From the NCBI GenBank assembly GCA_022703335.1, contig JAKLDV010000005.1, positions 1-46,391 of the forward strand: a DNA stretch of 46,391 nucleotides, in the 5' to 3' direction. The stretch comes from Elusimicrobiota bacterium (GTDB taxonomy: Bacteria > Elusimicrobiota > Elusimicrobia > FEN-1173). The stretch's first letter is position 1; each line of letters opens with the position of its first letter. This document shows positions 17,101 through 21,640 of this stretch, one piece after another. Under the pieces are notes generated by a model. That model searched no databases. It worked only from the letters and a program-made list of their open reading frames with translations, and was not told where the DNA came from. The translations under genes and the position numbers were made by a program.

Positions 17101-18294
17101 GACATTCAACTCGCCGTGCCGCCCGTTCAACGGCCGCTTTCCGAAATTAAAGATTCCGATGTTTTGGTCGCCCGCCTCCTACCTTTGGCGGGCGATTCCA
17201 GCGCCTCCAGTTCTTCCCCCTCCCTCCTGGAGGCGCTGACTCTTTCCTCCGAAAAAACGGCGGCCGGAACCGGGAACCGGCTGCCGCTGGAACGACTGTC
17301 TCCCGAGGCGGCCCGACGGCTCCTTCCTTATATGACGGATGCGGAACGACGCGCCTACGGCGCGACCCTCCGGCGAGAGGCGAAAAACATCCGGGATTCC
17401 CTGTCGGCCGGCCGCGCCGACGAAGGCGCGTTCCGGGAACTCCTGCGGAACGTCGGACGAGTCCACGGACAGGGCGGCGTCCTGTTCATGCCGGCCAACG
17501 CCGCGGACATCCCCCGACAAAAACGCCGCGAAATGGGCCATCTCGTCCGTCTCGCTTATGAGTCCGGACTGATTCCCGCCGGCGCCGTGGACGGCGTCGC
17601 GGCCCAAAAACTTCAGGGATACATGGACGTCTATAACCGCGCCCGGCATACCGCCGAAATGCGGACAAACCGGTCCGCCGTCGACCGGCTGAGGGAATCG
17701 GCCTCCTCTCTCCTCCGGAAACTCCGCGAACTCGTCCTGGGAGACGCCTCCCTGCGGGTGTTCCACATTCCCGTGTCGCGCGATGCGGCCGGAAAACTCC
17801 TCCTGCTGGACGACGCGCGCACCGGACTCTGGCTGGACCGCCTCTCCCGCACCCTATCGACGGAAGGACAAAAAGTCAGGACCGTCCTGGTGACGAACGA
17901 ATCACTTTCGTCAAATGAAAAAGGCGAACTTTGGGACCTGGTCGTCGCGGCGCTCGCCCGGCGAACGGCCTCCGCCGCGGAGGCGGCGCAGATCGCCGCC
18001 CGGTTGAAAGCTTCTCTGGCCACGGACCGACCGATCCTCTTCCGGGAAGACGTCGGTGACGAAACCCGCCCAGGCATCATCCAGGCCCGGTCCCTTTCCA
18101 AATACCTGAAAGGCGTCCCGGCCGGGGCGGCCATGGACATCTACACGCTGTGGGAGGATCAGTGGGACCTCTCCGGCCTGCGCAAAGAAGCCGTCCGGCT
18201 GCTCGTCCTTTTTTCCGGCGACATCCTCTTCAACGCCGCCGAGTCCCTGGAGAAATCCATCGCCACCATCCGCTACATCCAGATCCAGGCCTGA
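2107..18294 (+). CDS. giant 5395-residue multidomain membrane protein
   Basis: This is one uninterrupted frame of 16.2 kb. Domains in order, by approximate residue: HAD-like phosphatase 139-328; kinase-like 447-618; membrane repeat 1 at 657-788 and further hydrophobic segments to ~1010; Tat-like segment 1026-1045; LysM 1063-1108; 3D domain 1248-1312; membrane repeat 2 at 1389-1535; an unrecognised 400-residue part; kinase-like 1939-2065; HATPase 2197-2345; membrane repeat 3 at 2382-2529; 2H phosphoesterase 2537-2772; RecJ 2890-3485; Tiki/ChaN-like 3612-3811; kinase-like 3872-4038; two hydrophobic segments ~4125-4190; IMPase-like 4712-4985; unrecognised C-terminus. GTG 2107 and ATG 2212 are possible starts and neither has a clear ribosome-binding site. 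Long frames are known in Omnitrophota. The function is unknown: it could be a polyprotein, a surface giant or a membrane-bound signalling scaffold. Confidence 0.85.
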   Translation: MRNNLTGNREEPHVGYTHTEENLREEGLGIRRIRSMNAISQKLYALPLASDTTRTSAAEGVWEKLVRRGEARVLDAGTHKKRYVYSVSLPAPKAEPAKTAASFADEINKLSVYPVTISSQEDRQRTLNAISELLEEIDRPIVFMFDIDQTLMEKNGRPLVRNFKELLRVLRRRNHLVGVVTHRAAVIEKLSGDTDGDAARDITQSAEYAELEQQLAGLGVRIDDLDYLAMGGVVLDENRYIGYVRTQNRFDKNRPGPAQRIYPVDAPWKTSKLFALSHADDLLADRLGRDNFDGADLVTIGDDLEKDHSTVHMQPHIPKHADRVADFLTQMKGSAVMQKTLAHLRKFTGIIPPNVSVHSKKIGFTNAAGVKDFSLPDDAVEKDAAFFAMEETILRQLRTLQASKESERVLPLLPVPLSAEPKTPQTAEEFLAQRHGAPRHDGLLARIRSVSEWNVLGETGEFMTVLEHPDVDFILKVPNAATLQNEVQADRILENYELGVERLGGLIPFTAILRNVTLRTEGKPAETYPYVIVQKKIRPLQTVVFEPDQHRRTVREFVSLTHRLWERGVFDKDMGNVMENYGYDDAGNLVLFDLSHLTDAPDALPVYIENWKSLAPPFYRAFQFDEVEPHWRRGLDATRRADIPAEEPGLLSLPKALLPFWPQRWVQRHPNRLATIETFLFQGLLVGGVSLVLHAWLGWDLKPLLAATGLFSSLLFTVLHYAVYFDAQAPPVRLGWNPFRHFGVRVKLLALALVLGSAVGIGILVSPVWGGLLGLGTAVLIHLSYLKLPGIVSFLRRLSAEPLHDILSPQKTGWARTLSYISHPASAGLFEAVGLVGVVAVLNPVTPLSWMFVYVGFFFAHPRNMRIFIDSWKKRKLDKEDALTVAAEAFAEALWAATFFRFTSHWITVVAVLYWLSYPQTLKTLYALSKRRIGPRELLYRGIQLIGIFVWIAPYFTPWSLLTGGLISGAFLLFWDLILSPRLGLPILAAIGDDPDKGLLNRWRARQTPRVSPAGARKPDLRSAKRRDVLRYFVGLGMAGAVELLNPQQLFGKVAQPAGMTAKHRILPGEKLSSIAELYGVDEETVRQANRLPGKAALKPGTFLKIPGVSELPAPDDMRALLEGFNVVPTQQAIRLWNAAADIPSKTSAVARAMGWTTVACKSSAYNPWIIYEVKWQIDHAVETGLSPEKLARLKKFYEQVKTNASEVSIQKMTRDLDKPQMPVSAHRGDVWEPLLIVREENGKVVGWDINRFGHVAVNPRKIPIGSLILIEIDGKYTPDGKTIVIPAKAYDTGGHFLSGRLDIDVGYVRARKDTNPKSGTWNRPDIADVVRETPQLAANDLVLPVDGLQIFLPFGAFSFITIGYHQGETLRWYAKKDAIKVHVVKRPLGLFPFWPRAWVQKYPKTLATVETVILGGLVGGVSLLLNHFLGWDLKWVLSGIGLLFALVFSLMHPAVYYDILAPPRSLADMTPGERWRARGALFALGLTMNAAVAAGVLLGPVLGGLLGLAAAGLLHLGYNLRFAPRWSLPLAIFGRKTVSPDRPKEATPPATISTVETARLLAELLNGIEPDQLIEWAAADARTGRDFDRLAKDIAVRVFEKGPRGVSLGQVLAALAVLHAREGRPIGHVAAALDGNEKDAGLFFALLTDKKPEESAHFLRFLGKTAEVLPPQDRPALEKLMEEFISAQLKKSGDMLLDFVRQTLDEALAAQRQTGEPAVVAFLFTGAEPLYRVAQAIKSSDPKYVSLSLKPLYLTKKIINGHEKPEVFRYLQAQGLFDCRTLILADTGFLGSIPRYVHRLVRENGLRAPPEIKGRMLCYNTDEEDNRHLAQDQRAGFDIQGYNTRSRKFPRRTELENFVWFLDMALAHTHNSPEKIAKDRPVLSEMPLPVLRNLGNRLLAQFLGSQRSPLDPEVVYEPPTFLTDPGRLLIDGEKARWLASGMENNIFQHPTQPWVVRVRRLSGADDVKLEAANFALLAKKGLAPAPIARGVTNGHGYLVVEKIEGLSLDRIRRTSPSALEPGLSATRQLLTELLRARLFLQDWKPENVMFGHRPGEPSRALVVDARYLEKTPQLPIRELALRYRQALYGFDGWKTCDPQKKLLAFLNDVIEGHTILEGEEEIFRRGAVAHDISSKTTPVPNEPSVVLVGADNSRDFDAEALTRLESARRNSAEAFSEKLLAEQLARLEKNLSKVNGFSFRWAQAIAERLRAEHSINVDLAPTHFTLASVIQELIKNAFVHGNRLDLSRSVRINWAVENGQLSVTVTDHGTAPVEFTTPPRALDAEFEARLKIASVAGTGEITSNHLGAKLMRKNGYDLRAMPFENAEGRQIGNSVVATIPLTQLSGPVEDPVLARWQARRSQETSSRSESSGKSIIDATPHGLFPFWPRTWVRKYPKTLATVETVILGGLVGGLSALLTHYTGWDLKWVLSGVGAATALFFALLHGAVYYDIHAPPRSLADMTPSERWRARGTLFGLGLAMNAAMAAGLLMGPVVGPLLGLAAAILLHIGYNQWLAPRAGLPLGTIGGESWRDDYEAPLSRSFEWFINQAKELVLPAKTREKFHETGKAKDFPGLSAVLTFKKGSPTHDRVRTLMGQLKGDLERAGVSHYFAFLDAADYEPHMTLYDTALRPDRPLTDELTRKVKDAFTGLAQENLVPAEWSAAGCAISAGEGGASIVLRTHPKQKQDLDTALRVRDRLHAALRSPDRGVGTDVPFIGHTTLAYIVKDIPPADYRKVQDILRRYVFQSAGNFLFDRVEFRKFNTMLDWDDPLAELTLQPGSAVPQKPKKKWLIHDTGAAPIAEIAGFLSVTGYPQLIARELTEAMNRRLAEGKKVALLSPEVGRLLMEYGLWTGDAAMNFFGRFEKADKAVIFTALKKADIPVLKRYFQKDHPPKPDLSRSIFEVLAKILARRKNDTVEKVARFLNADGRQKESDYNDLPHMREAVKLIKDAVKKQEKIVIFGDYDVDGVTATAIMLKTLHRILKAEGIPPEDYGKYLGYHIPNRFTEGYGMSVAGVDEVIAEGAKLLITVDNGIRCRKPVERALELGIRVIVTDHHQPDKENADTPVNVPLIHAMYIEERDHPAKHISGAGVAYKLAQALMDDYGIQRPADDLLDLFAFGAVADLVPLRGDNRLLVTRGLELINSPRVSLGIRKLLEVARKNGKIKEDQLVETGTIGYYLAPMINASGRIASATEALDLLMTEDAAMADEYAGRLYELNMERREIEAQMVELVETRLKKEFDSQTKGAIVVGEEGWNEGVIGILASRIVETWGLPAAVFSIDREKGIAKGSMRTIPGVSVIDALTECQKQGLVLKGGGHEAAGGCSVALDKFEEFKRAYSDAVRRQMETKNIEPFIELDALLATEDMGIPLIQLLEKLAPFGVGNARPVFAGRGLRVTSYKISKDGKHVRGIRLDSPNRSLEAVAWRMATPEILQLLNDSVRTGKKLDLIFTLETSDFGGVHPQLVLRDIRPASETSPAETARLAKAVVAGGPLRPVTPPRERLEKILTRAGNGDLPSDDIDDILQAWEGLRVYKYKTLEKESVDFFIRLLERLKKLPDVQREEILDRLHPLFETMLDDQSEDWRQSFLNLRSPKDQPRPLWAQPLDFNALFDDTDVLLFGDTHTMISQRAFLAQRMRELKEAGVTHFVYEGVGRQVNNRVREDRRVTLIKGDNIATQMLRRAAEEAGIQFVPIDMSAQLMDSILRKLSSFASARLGRSYDFETLKQYLTTDTVYDELVMRRRNIYFSNFIKTILRNNPNAKIAGIMGETHLTSKRVRGGATGVVERLRSAGIHAKGVRLENAESAEAPLFDGTRWDAPGRGSTVYIPRDMTYWGRYILDTFLTPPATPPEKTPARKDGGSLADRISRASWRRVSEPSLVGHEVEVFVSDELGLVVKVPRPKNKKKWNTVVKPHAQTAIERLGPEAANAAPLAPPTVLLKNIQLTVDGQTLRFDEGIAQARVPLLGEVMHELDKTGDLAGTTALLNQLIGLLTDLARRGLIYNDEFVLKNFGVWRGKDGRLSVVVIDFGALTPGQGLLDKDPDLIYFYPAYVDSLKDNLKGWHTPYGKFRYAEKLIACLDAEKYFLTLNHLLGELGGLAKPLAPPTPSSPQKAARPFDVSHNATAWLAGAVALSLGLLLTVFGAAFVAHTADPAAFWVSLLVLGWGQLFTWNGQAYLRRYYADWKKANSFRAGTTTRPAPSEETTPIDEELWQSYVAGLKKMNPDFRAEDLRVDWDGQKTRGSRLASTDEDGNVWLDPWLVTDVRQWVTAQNRTALEQSDVRLLLLQKELLPLIVQHEGLRVRYTQHPLLQIPLLQTLWIYLTKPAPEPIDVAAASAKKEPTRLERVLQDIRLFRKNFTRLESLLAADTQGDPLHIHGHVANGLALLSSLDGEPVTRPVEEWEDLRDRLARTLNDIERRVGASMFPRSGRPESELQQKLEWLKNDAGITSETTAESRRTYERYLSNRQSDPLQLGITGGLYGGNTRLLLARRLGLEPYRIPVTTVVRGGEQPETLLTAAVAGRLDAHRRESQITDADRAARLGALVSRLLRNLVESGYMSAADSRDFVTAEKSESWRRSLAADNLDPVKHAVFIEGALWQRLYGAVRDRAPGVSLSSDELTAALDTAMMRLTAKDEKKAATTAAKPVLPTTPEKPAAPSERTVETPSFDLRSGGFPALLHGLGVWTRLARATRLVYAGLTLGVSPVQLARAESMAYALAETAAKAMLTAKTGIKTEQKADGTLVTEMDKRIQDLAAAEIRRRFPRHTIFAEEGAAQRTVSEWMWTIDPINGTKAYAEGGTEYTFDMSLLHNGRPVLAVSFAPEMTAAGQPGVRAIGSRWTGTLLNGKPVRFDRSQDGKRDWDVISRSSVSRKKDDAYLRTWRDLYGESHVRQVSNGALAGLQILTEQNDAVFSNVVAEPWDPVAISALLEWAGGAPLRYDGASYFPLTPADFDRAGQGSSGYILTRGGIHGKRAAEAASLSNGLPEPANTPIDIGVDIQLAVPPVQRPLSEIKDSDVLVARLLPLAGDSSASSSSPSLLEALTLSSEKTAAGTGNRLPLERLSPEAARRLLPYMTDAERRAYGATLRREAKNIRDSLSAGRADEGAFRELLRNVGRVHGQGGVLFMPANAADIPRQKRREMGHLVRLAYESGLIPAGAVDGVAAQKLQGYMDVYNRARHTAEMRTNRSAVDRLRESASSLLRKLRELVLGDASLRVFHIPVSRDAAGKLLLLDDARTGLWLDRLSRTLSTEGQKVRTVLVTNESLSSNEKGELWDLVVAALARRTASAAEAAQIAARLKASLATDRPILFREDVGDETRPGIIQARSLSKYLKGVPAGAAMDIYTLWEDQWDLSGLRKEAVRLLVLFSGDILFNAAESLEKSIATIRYIQIQA
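2521..3963 (+). other. HAD-like and first kinase-like domains of the giant protein
   Basis: FDIDQT (D146, D148) is the HAD motif I DxDxT, and IGDDLEKD near residues 300-306 fits motif IV, so a phosphatase-type HAD is likely. It is followed by an APH/protein-kinase-like segment. DKDMGN (D572, D574, N577) takes the place of the HxDxxxxN catalytic loop and FDLSH (D593) the place of DFG. The substrate is unknown. The kinase assignment rests only on these spaced motifs and on the preceding beta-rich LKVP segment, which may hold the ATP lysine. Confidence 0.6.
4075..4470 (+). repeat. membrane cassette, copy 1
   Basis: Begins LLPFWPQRW and contains LATIET, GWDLK and AVYFDAQAPP, the same landmarks in the same order as copies 2 and 3. 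About four hydrophobic segments are visible. It is the most diverged copy and lacks the SLADMTP block. It is followed by about six further hydrophobic segments up to ~5100 that the other copies do not have. Confidence 0.8.
5176..6045 (+). other. internal Tat-like segment, LysM and 3D domains of the giant protein
   Basis: AKRRDVLRYFVG followed by a hydrophobic run looks like a twin-arginine signal (R1027, R1028), but about 1025 residues into the chain. Next is a LysM domain: HRILPGEKLSSIAELYGV, then LKPGTFLKIP. Then comes a 3D domain: VAVNPRKIPIGS, then AYDTGGHFLSGRLDIDVGY with the conserved aspartates. LysM binds peptidoglycan glycan and 3D domains occur in lytic transglycosylase-like cell-wall enzymes, so this part is expected outside the cytoplasm. 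It looks like a formerly separate exported protein. Confidence 0.65.
6271..6711 (+). repeat. membrane cassette, copy 2
   Basis: Landmarks in order: LFPFWPRAWVQKYPKTLAT, GWDLKWVLSG, AVYYDILAPPRSLADMTP, GERWRARG and MNAAVAAG, with about four membrane segments. At DNA level it is very close to copy 3. The first ~80 bases differ at only about four positions and the block around SLADMTP is also nearly unchanged, which suggests recent duplication or gene conversion inside the gene. Confidence 0.88.
6712..9200 (+). other. unrecognised segment, second kinase-like domain and HATPase of the giant protein
   Basis: Residues ~1535-1935 are not recognised. A core with FLFTGAEPLYRVAQ and LILADTGFLGSIP faintly resembles HAD or phosphoribosyl-type proteins of surface-polysaccharide loci. 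Residues ~1939-2065 look like an APH-type kinase: QDWKPEN (D2043, N2048), with D2065 in VVDARY at the DFG position. Residues ~2197-2345 carry a GHKL/RsbW-type ATPase with N-box ELIKNAFVHGN (E2233, N2237) and VTDHG (D2268). RsbW-type ATPases are anti-sigma kinases; the partner here is unknown. Confidence 0.6.
9250..9693 (+). repeat. membrane cassette, copy 3
   Basis: Same landmark order as copy 2: LFPFWPRTWVRKYPKTLAT, GWDLKWVLSG, AVYYDIHAPPRSLADMTP, SERWRARG, MNAAMAAG. About four hydrophobic segments. It separates the HATPase from the 2H phosphoesterase and RecJ parts. Confidence 0.88.
9715..10425 (+). other. 2H phosphoesterase-like domain of the giant protein
   Basis: Two H-x-T motifs about 97 residues apart, PHMTLYD (H2623, T2625) and GHTTLAYI (H2720, T2722), are the signature of the 2H superfamily (LigT/CPDase-like). 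These enzymes open cyclic phosphodiesters or ligate or cleave 2'-5' bonds. The distance between the motifs and the surrounding beta-rich sequence fit the fold. The substrate cannot be read from the sequence. It lies directly before the RecJ part. Confidence 0.7.
10774..12560 (+). other. recJ: RecJ single-strand DNA exonuclease domain inside the giant protein
   Basis: A complete RecJ arrangement is present. DYDVDG (D2965, D2967, D2969) is DHH motif I, followed by TVDNG, VTDHH (D3056, H3057, H3058) and FGAVADLVPL. The DHHA1 half has EGVIGILASRI and GGGHEAAGG (H3321). An OB-like end, from LAPFGVGNARPVF to LEAVAWRM, closes it. RecJ degrades single-stranded DNA 5' to 3' in mismatch and recombination repair and is normally a free cytosolic protein of ~560-600 residues. 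All catalytic residues appear intact. Embedding in a 5395-residue membrane chain is unusual. Confidence 0.9.
12940..13540 (+). other. Tiki/ChaN/EreA-like domain of the giant protein
   Basis: GDTHTM (D3624, H3626) resembles the G-[ED]-x-H opening motif of the EreA/ChaN/TraB/Tiki fold. FVYEGVG follows where the second acidic motif is expected, then RRNIYF, and later GIMGETHL resembles the closing G-x-x-H motif. Members are metalloproteases, haem-binding proteins or esterases, so the activity is open. The assignment comes from motif order only. Confidence 0.5.
13720..14220 (+). other. third kinase-like domain of the giant protein
   Basis: LVVKVPRPKNKKKW may supply the ATP-binding lysine. YNDEFVLKNFG (D4006, N4012) fits a catalytic loop without the usual histidine, and VVIDFGAL has an intact DFG (D4029-G4031). 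Of the three kinase-like parts this has the most canonical magnesium motif. It may be a small-molecule or protein kinase, or a pseudokinase. Confidence 0.55.
16240..17040 (+). other. inositol-monophosphatase/CysQ-like domain of the giant protein
   Basis: FAEEGAA gives the first metal glutamate, WTIDPINGTKAY aligns with the WxxDPxDGT signature, and AEPWDPVAI carries the last metal aspartate. The second aspartate of DPxDGT is asparagine here (codon AAC at 16480-16482, N4792). That residue is a metal ligand in the family, so catalysis may be weakened or lost. The rest of the fold looks complete at ~270 residues, the usual length. Confidence 0.75.
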
Positions 18295-18338
18295 CCTTCC
18301 GCCTTCCGGCGTCACGCCGCCGGACCGCAAAAAATTCG

Positions 18339-18344
18339 TATAAT
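18339..18344 (+). promoter_or_regulatory. -10 hexamer TATAAT before the NCS2 permease
   Basis: A perfect TATAAT lies exactly 9 nt before the in-frame TTG at 18354. Transcription would start about 2-3 nt before that codon, giving a leaderless or nearly leaderless mRNA. No good -35 is visible. Confidence 0.55.
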
Positions 18345-18353
18345 ACGCGCATC

Positions 18354-19649
18354 TTGAACAGGATCTATTTCCCCGAAGAAAGAATCCCGCTCGTCAAACT
18401 CCTCCCCATGGGGATGCAGCACGTGGTAGCCATGTTCGGCGCCACGGTGCTCGCGCCCATCCTGATGGGATTCGATCCGCAGGTCGCGCTCTTCTTTTCC
18501 GGCGTGGGAACCCTCCTCTTCCTCCTCATCACCCGTTTCAAGGTCCCGAGCTACCTTGGCTCCAGTTTCGCCTTCATCGGTCCGGTGCTGGCCGTGACCT
18601 CGGGCCGGCCGGAGAACATCCCGTTCGCCCTCTTCGGCATTGCGGGAGCCGCGGTCCTCTACGCCGCCGCCGCGGGGATCACCCTCCGGTGGGGGTCCAG
18701 CTGGATCGACCGCCTCATGCCGCCGATCGTCACCGGCACGGTGGTCTCCATCATCGGGTTGAACCTCGCCTCCTCCTCGGTGGCGAACGCCCTCAACGCC
18801 GATTTTGCCATCCGCACCGGCGCCGATGCGATACGGCTGACGGTGGCCGCCGCCACGTTCCTCACCGCGGCCTTCGTCTCCATCTACATGAAGGGGTTCC
18901 TGCGGCTCCTTCCCATCCTCACCGGCGTGGTCGTCGGCTACATCGTCGCGGCCGTCGCGGGGATACTCGACCCCGCGGCGCTGCAAAACGTCCGCGAGGC
19001 GGCGTGGATCGGCCTGCCGCCGTTTCAAACACCCCGCTTCAGCGTGCAGGCCCTGCTGGTGATCGCGCCCGTCTTCGTGGTGCTCGTGGCCGAGAACAAG
19101 GGGCACATCGCGGCCATCTCCGGGTACATGGGCCGGGACCTCAACCCCCATCTGGGACGGGCCTATCTGGGCGATGCCGTGGCCAGTTTCGTCTCCGCCC
19201 TGGGCGGCGGGACGCCGCAGACCACCTACGCGGAGAACATGGGCGTGATGGCCATCACGCGCGTTTTCAGCACCTACAACTTCCTGATGGCGGCGGGGAT
19301 CGCCGTCCTCCTCGGCCTCTGTCCGAAATTCGGGGCCGTCATCCAGTCCATCCCGGCCCCCGTCCTGGGCGGCGTCACCCTCATCCTCTACGGCCTCATC
19401 GCCCTCATGGGCGTGAAGATATGGACCGACGCCAAGGTGGATTTCTGCGACCATCGGAACCTGGTGGTGGCGGGTTCCTCCCTCATCGTGGCCACGGGAT
19501 TGGGCGTCCGCGGACTCACCGTGGGCGGCGTCAACGTGGCCGGCATCGCCTTCGGCACCCTTCTGGCCCTGGCGGCGAATTTCCTCCTCAACCTCCAGAA
19601 ACCGTCCCCTCGCGCCGCCGAAGACGTGCCGGACGCCACCAGCATCTGA
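18354..19649 (+). CDS. NCS2 uracil/xanthine permease
   Basis: An integral membrane nucleobase:proton or cation symporter of 431 residues, normal for the NCS2 family. MGMQHVVAMFGATVLAP near the N-terminus and SFAFIGPVLAV are typical family segments. AENKGHIAAISGYMG and GGGTPQTTYAENMGVMAITR match the substrate-binding half-helices of UraA-like members. I chose TTG 18354 because it gives the usual ~18 residues before the LLPMGMQH helix and follows a -10 box; ATG 18408 would cut into that helix. The preference for uracil over xanthine cannot be settled here, although the UraA-like NGxT-type motif is closer to GGTPQTTYAEN. It stands alone after the giant gene, probably with its own promoter. Confidence 0.9.
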   Translation: MNRIYFPEERIPLVKLLPMGMQHVVAMFGATVLAPILMGFDPQVALFFSGVGTLLFLLITRFKVPSYLGSSFAFIGPVLAVTSGRPENIPFALFGIAGAAVLYAAAAGITLRWGSSWIDRLMPPIVTGTVVSIIGLNLASSSVANALNADFAIRTGADAIRLTVAAATFLTAAFVSIYMKGFLRLLPILTGVVVGYIVAAVAGILDPAALQNVREAAWIGLPPFQTPRFSVQALLVIAPVFVVLVAENKGHIAAISGYMGRDLNPHLGRAYLGDAVASFVSALGGGTPQTTYAENMGVMAITRVFSTYNFLMAAGIAVLLGLCPKFGAVIQSIPAPVLGGVTLILYGLIALMGVKIWTDAKVDFCDHRNLVVAGSSLIVATGLGVRGLTVGGVNVAGIAFGTLLALAANFLLNLQKPSPRAAEDVPDATSI

Positions 19650-19720
19650 GCTTTTGCCGTCTCTGGACAAAACCCGAAAAATATCACATCATCTTTTCAA
19701 GAAAGAGAGGTGATTCACAC

Positions 19721-19900
19721 ATGAAAATCAGAATGATCGCGTTGCTTGCTCTGGCGAGCCTTTCTCTCGTGGCGGGCTTTGGTTGCAAAAAAGAAGCTCC
19801 CATGGAAGAACAGCCGATGCAGGAGCAGGCGGCCGCTCCCGAAGCGGCGGCTCCCGAAGCCGCTCCCGAAGCGCCGGCGGAAGCTCCGCAAGGCAACTAA
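19721..19900 (+). CDS. small Ala/Pro/Glu-rich lipoprotein
   Basis: A 59-residue product with a clear signal peptide: MKIR, a hydrophobic run, then GFGCKK as a somewhat atypical lipobox (Phe at -2). Lipid attachment at Cys24 is expected. The mature part is short, acidic and low-complexity, built of repeated APEA units, with no recognisable domain. A good Shine-Dalgarno stretch (AGAGAGG) precedes the ATG and a strong terminator follows, so it looks like a real single-gene transcript that could be abundant. The function is unknown; it may be a spacer or envelope lipoprotein. Confidence 0.75.
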   Translation: MKIRMIALLALASLSLVAGFGCKKEAPMEEQPMQEQAAAPEAAAPEAAPEAPAEAPQGN

Positions 19901-19929
19901 GTCTTCATTCATCTGTTCTACTGTTCTAC

Positions 19930-19977
19930 AAAATCCGTCGGTCCTCCCCTCCTTGGGGGCCCGGCGGATTTTTTTAT
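19930..19977 (+). terminator. rho-independent terminator after the lipoprotein gene
   Basis: An AAATCCGTCGG arm and its near-perfect partner CCGGCGGATTT enclose a C/G-rich loop and run into a T tract. Confidence 0.85.
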
Positions 19978-20128
19978 GCCCCGTTTTTTCACGACTCGAC
20001 TTCTCCCGTCGAAATGATAAAATAGCGGCCGCTTATGCCACGTTTCCCCTCAAAAACCCTCCCGCCTCCCCTTTCGAGAAATCCGCTCGACCGCCGAGAC
20101 GCCGCGCCGCCTTCTCCGAGGAGGCCCG

Positions 20129-21640
20129 ATGCTCTTTAACTCCTTCGAATTCCTGATATTTTTCCCCGCCGTCACCCTTCTCTATTTCGCGCTCCCGCAC
20201 CGGTTCCGATGGGCGCTCCTCCTGGCGGCGAGCTGCCTCTTCTACATGGCCTTCATCCCTCAGTACATCCTCATCCTTTTCCTGACGATCGCCGTCGACT
20301 ACACGGCGGGCCTCTACATCGAGAAAAGCGAAGGGCACCGGCGGAAAATGTTCCTGGCCGTCAGCCTCGTGTGCACCGCCGCCATCCTTTTCGTCTTCAA
20401 GTACTTCAATTTTTTCAACTCCAACTTCGCCCGCATCGCGGAATTCTTCCACTGGAACTACCCCATCCAGGGGCTCTCCATCATCCTGCCCATCGGCCTT
20501 TCGTTCCACACCTTTCAAAGCATGAGCTACGTCATCGAGGTGTACCGCGGACGCCAGCGGGCGGAGAAGAACTTCGGCATCTTCGCGCTCTACGTGATGT
20601 TCTATCCCCAACTCGTCGCCGGGCCCATCGAACGGCCGCAGAACCTGCTCCACCAATTCTACGAGGAGCACCGTTTCGACTACCGGCGCGTCACCGACGG
20701 CCTCAAACTGATGGCCTGGGGCCTGTTCAAGAAGGTCGTCATCGCCGATCGCCTCGCCGTGTTCGTGAACCACGTCTATGCCGACCCGGCCTCGTTCCCG
20801 GGGATCTCCCTCCTCCTGGCGACCGTCTTCTTCGCCTTCCAGATCTACTGCGACTTTTCCGGATACTCCGACATCGCCATCGGCTCGGCGCAGGTGATGG
20901 GGTTCCGCCTCATGGACAATTTCAACCGTCCTTATTTCTCCAAGTCGGTCGCCGAGTTCTGGAAACGCTGGCACATCTCCCTCTCTTCCTGGTTCCGCGA
21001 TTATCTCTATATCCCGCTCGGCGGCAGCCGCGTCTCCGTTCCCCGTTGGTATCTGAACCTCTTCCTCACGTTCCTCATCAGCGGGCTCTGGCACGGCGCC
21101 AACTGGACCTACGTCTTCTGGGGCGCGCTCAACGGGGCCTACCTCGTCTCCGAGATCGTCACCGCCGGGCCGCGCCGGCGTTTCGTGCAGGCCGTCGGAC
21201 TGGACAGGCTCCCCCGTCTCCACAAAATCGTTCAGGTCTCCATCACCTTCTCCCTCATCTGTTTTTCGTGGATTTTCTTCCGCGCCGAAAACCTGAGGGA
21301 GGCCTTCTACATCGTCGGACACATCTTCTCCGGCGTCGGACCCTTCGTCAAGAACTTCACCCTCTATCTGCTGAACGTCAACTTCAAACTGGGCCTGACG
21401 GTGGACAGCGCCGTCCGCGACCAGCTCCTCATGGGACAGACCATGCCCGAGTTCCGGCGCGCCCTGCTGGCCATCGGGTTCATGGAAATCGTCCACCTCA
21501 TTCAGCGGCACAAGAACATCCGGCACTTCCTTTCCCAAAAACCGTTCCTCGCCCGCTGGACCGTCTATTATCTCCTGGTCATCAGCATTCTCCTCTGGGG
21601 ACTTTTCAAAGATGAAAAATTCATCTACTTCCAGTTCTGA
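20129..21640 (+). CDS. MBOAT-family membrane O-acyltransferase (AlgI/DltB-like)
   Basis: A 503-residue polytopic protein that opens MLFNSFEFLIFFP, the hallmark N-terminus of AlgI-type MBOAT proteins. It carries the conserved segments LVAGPIERP, DFSGYSDIAIG, FWKRWHISLSSWFRDYLYIPLGG and GLWHGANWTYVFWG, where H322 is the likely catalytic histidine. Such proteins pass acyl groups across the membrane to an extracytoplasmic SGNH-type partner that modifies a surface polysaccharide. That partner is encoded immediately downstream with a 29-bp overlap, supporting one functional pair. The target polymer is not identifiable from the window. Confidence 0.93.
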   Translation: MLFNSFEFLIFFPAVTLLYFALPHRFRWALLLAASCLFYMAFIPQYILILFLTIAVDYTAGLYIEKSEGHRRKMFLAVSLVCTAAILFVFKYFNFFNSNFARIAEFFHWNYPIQGLSIILPIGLSFHTFQSMSYVIEVYRGRQRAEKNFGIFALYVMFYPQLVAGPIERPQNLLHQFYEEHRFDYRRVTDGLKLMAWGLFKKVVIADRLAVFVNHVYADPASFPGISLLLATVFFAFQIYCDFSGYSDIAIGSAQVMGFRLMDNFNRPYFSKSVAEFWKRWHISLSSWFRDYLYIPLGGSRVSVPRWYLNLFLTFLISGLWHGANWTYVFWGALNGAYLVSEIVTAGPRRRFVQAVGLDRLPRLHKIVQVSITFSLICFSWIFFRAENLREAFYIVGHIFSGVGPFVKNFTLYLLNVNFKLGLTVDSAVRDQLLMGQTMPEFRRALLAIGFMEIVHLIQRHKNIRHFLSQKPFLARWTVYYLLVISILLWGLFKDEKFIYFQF

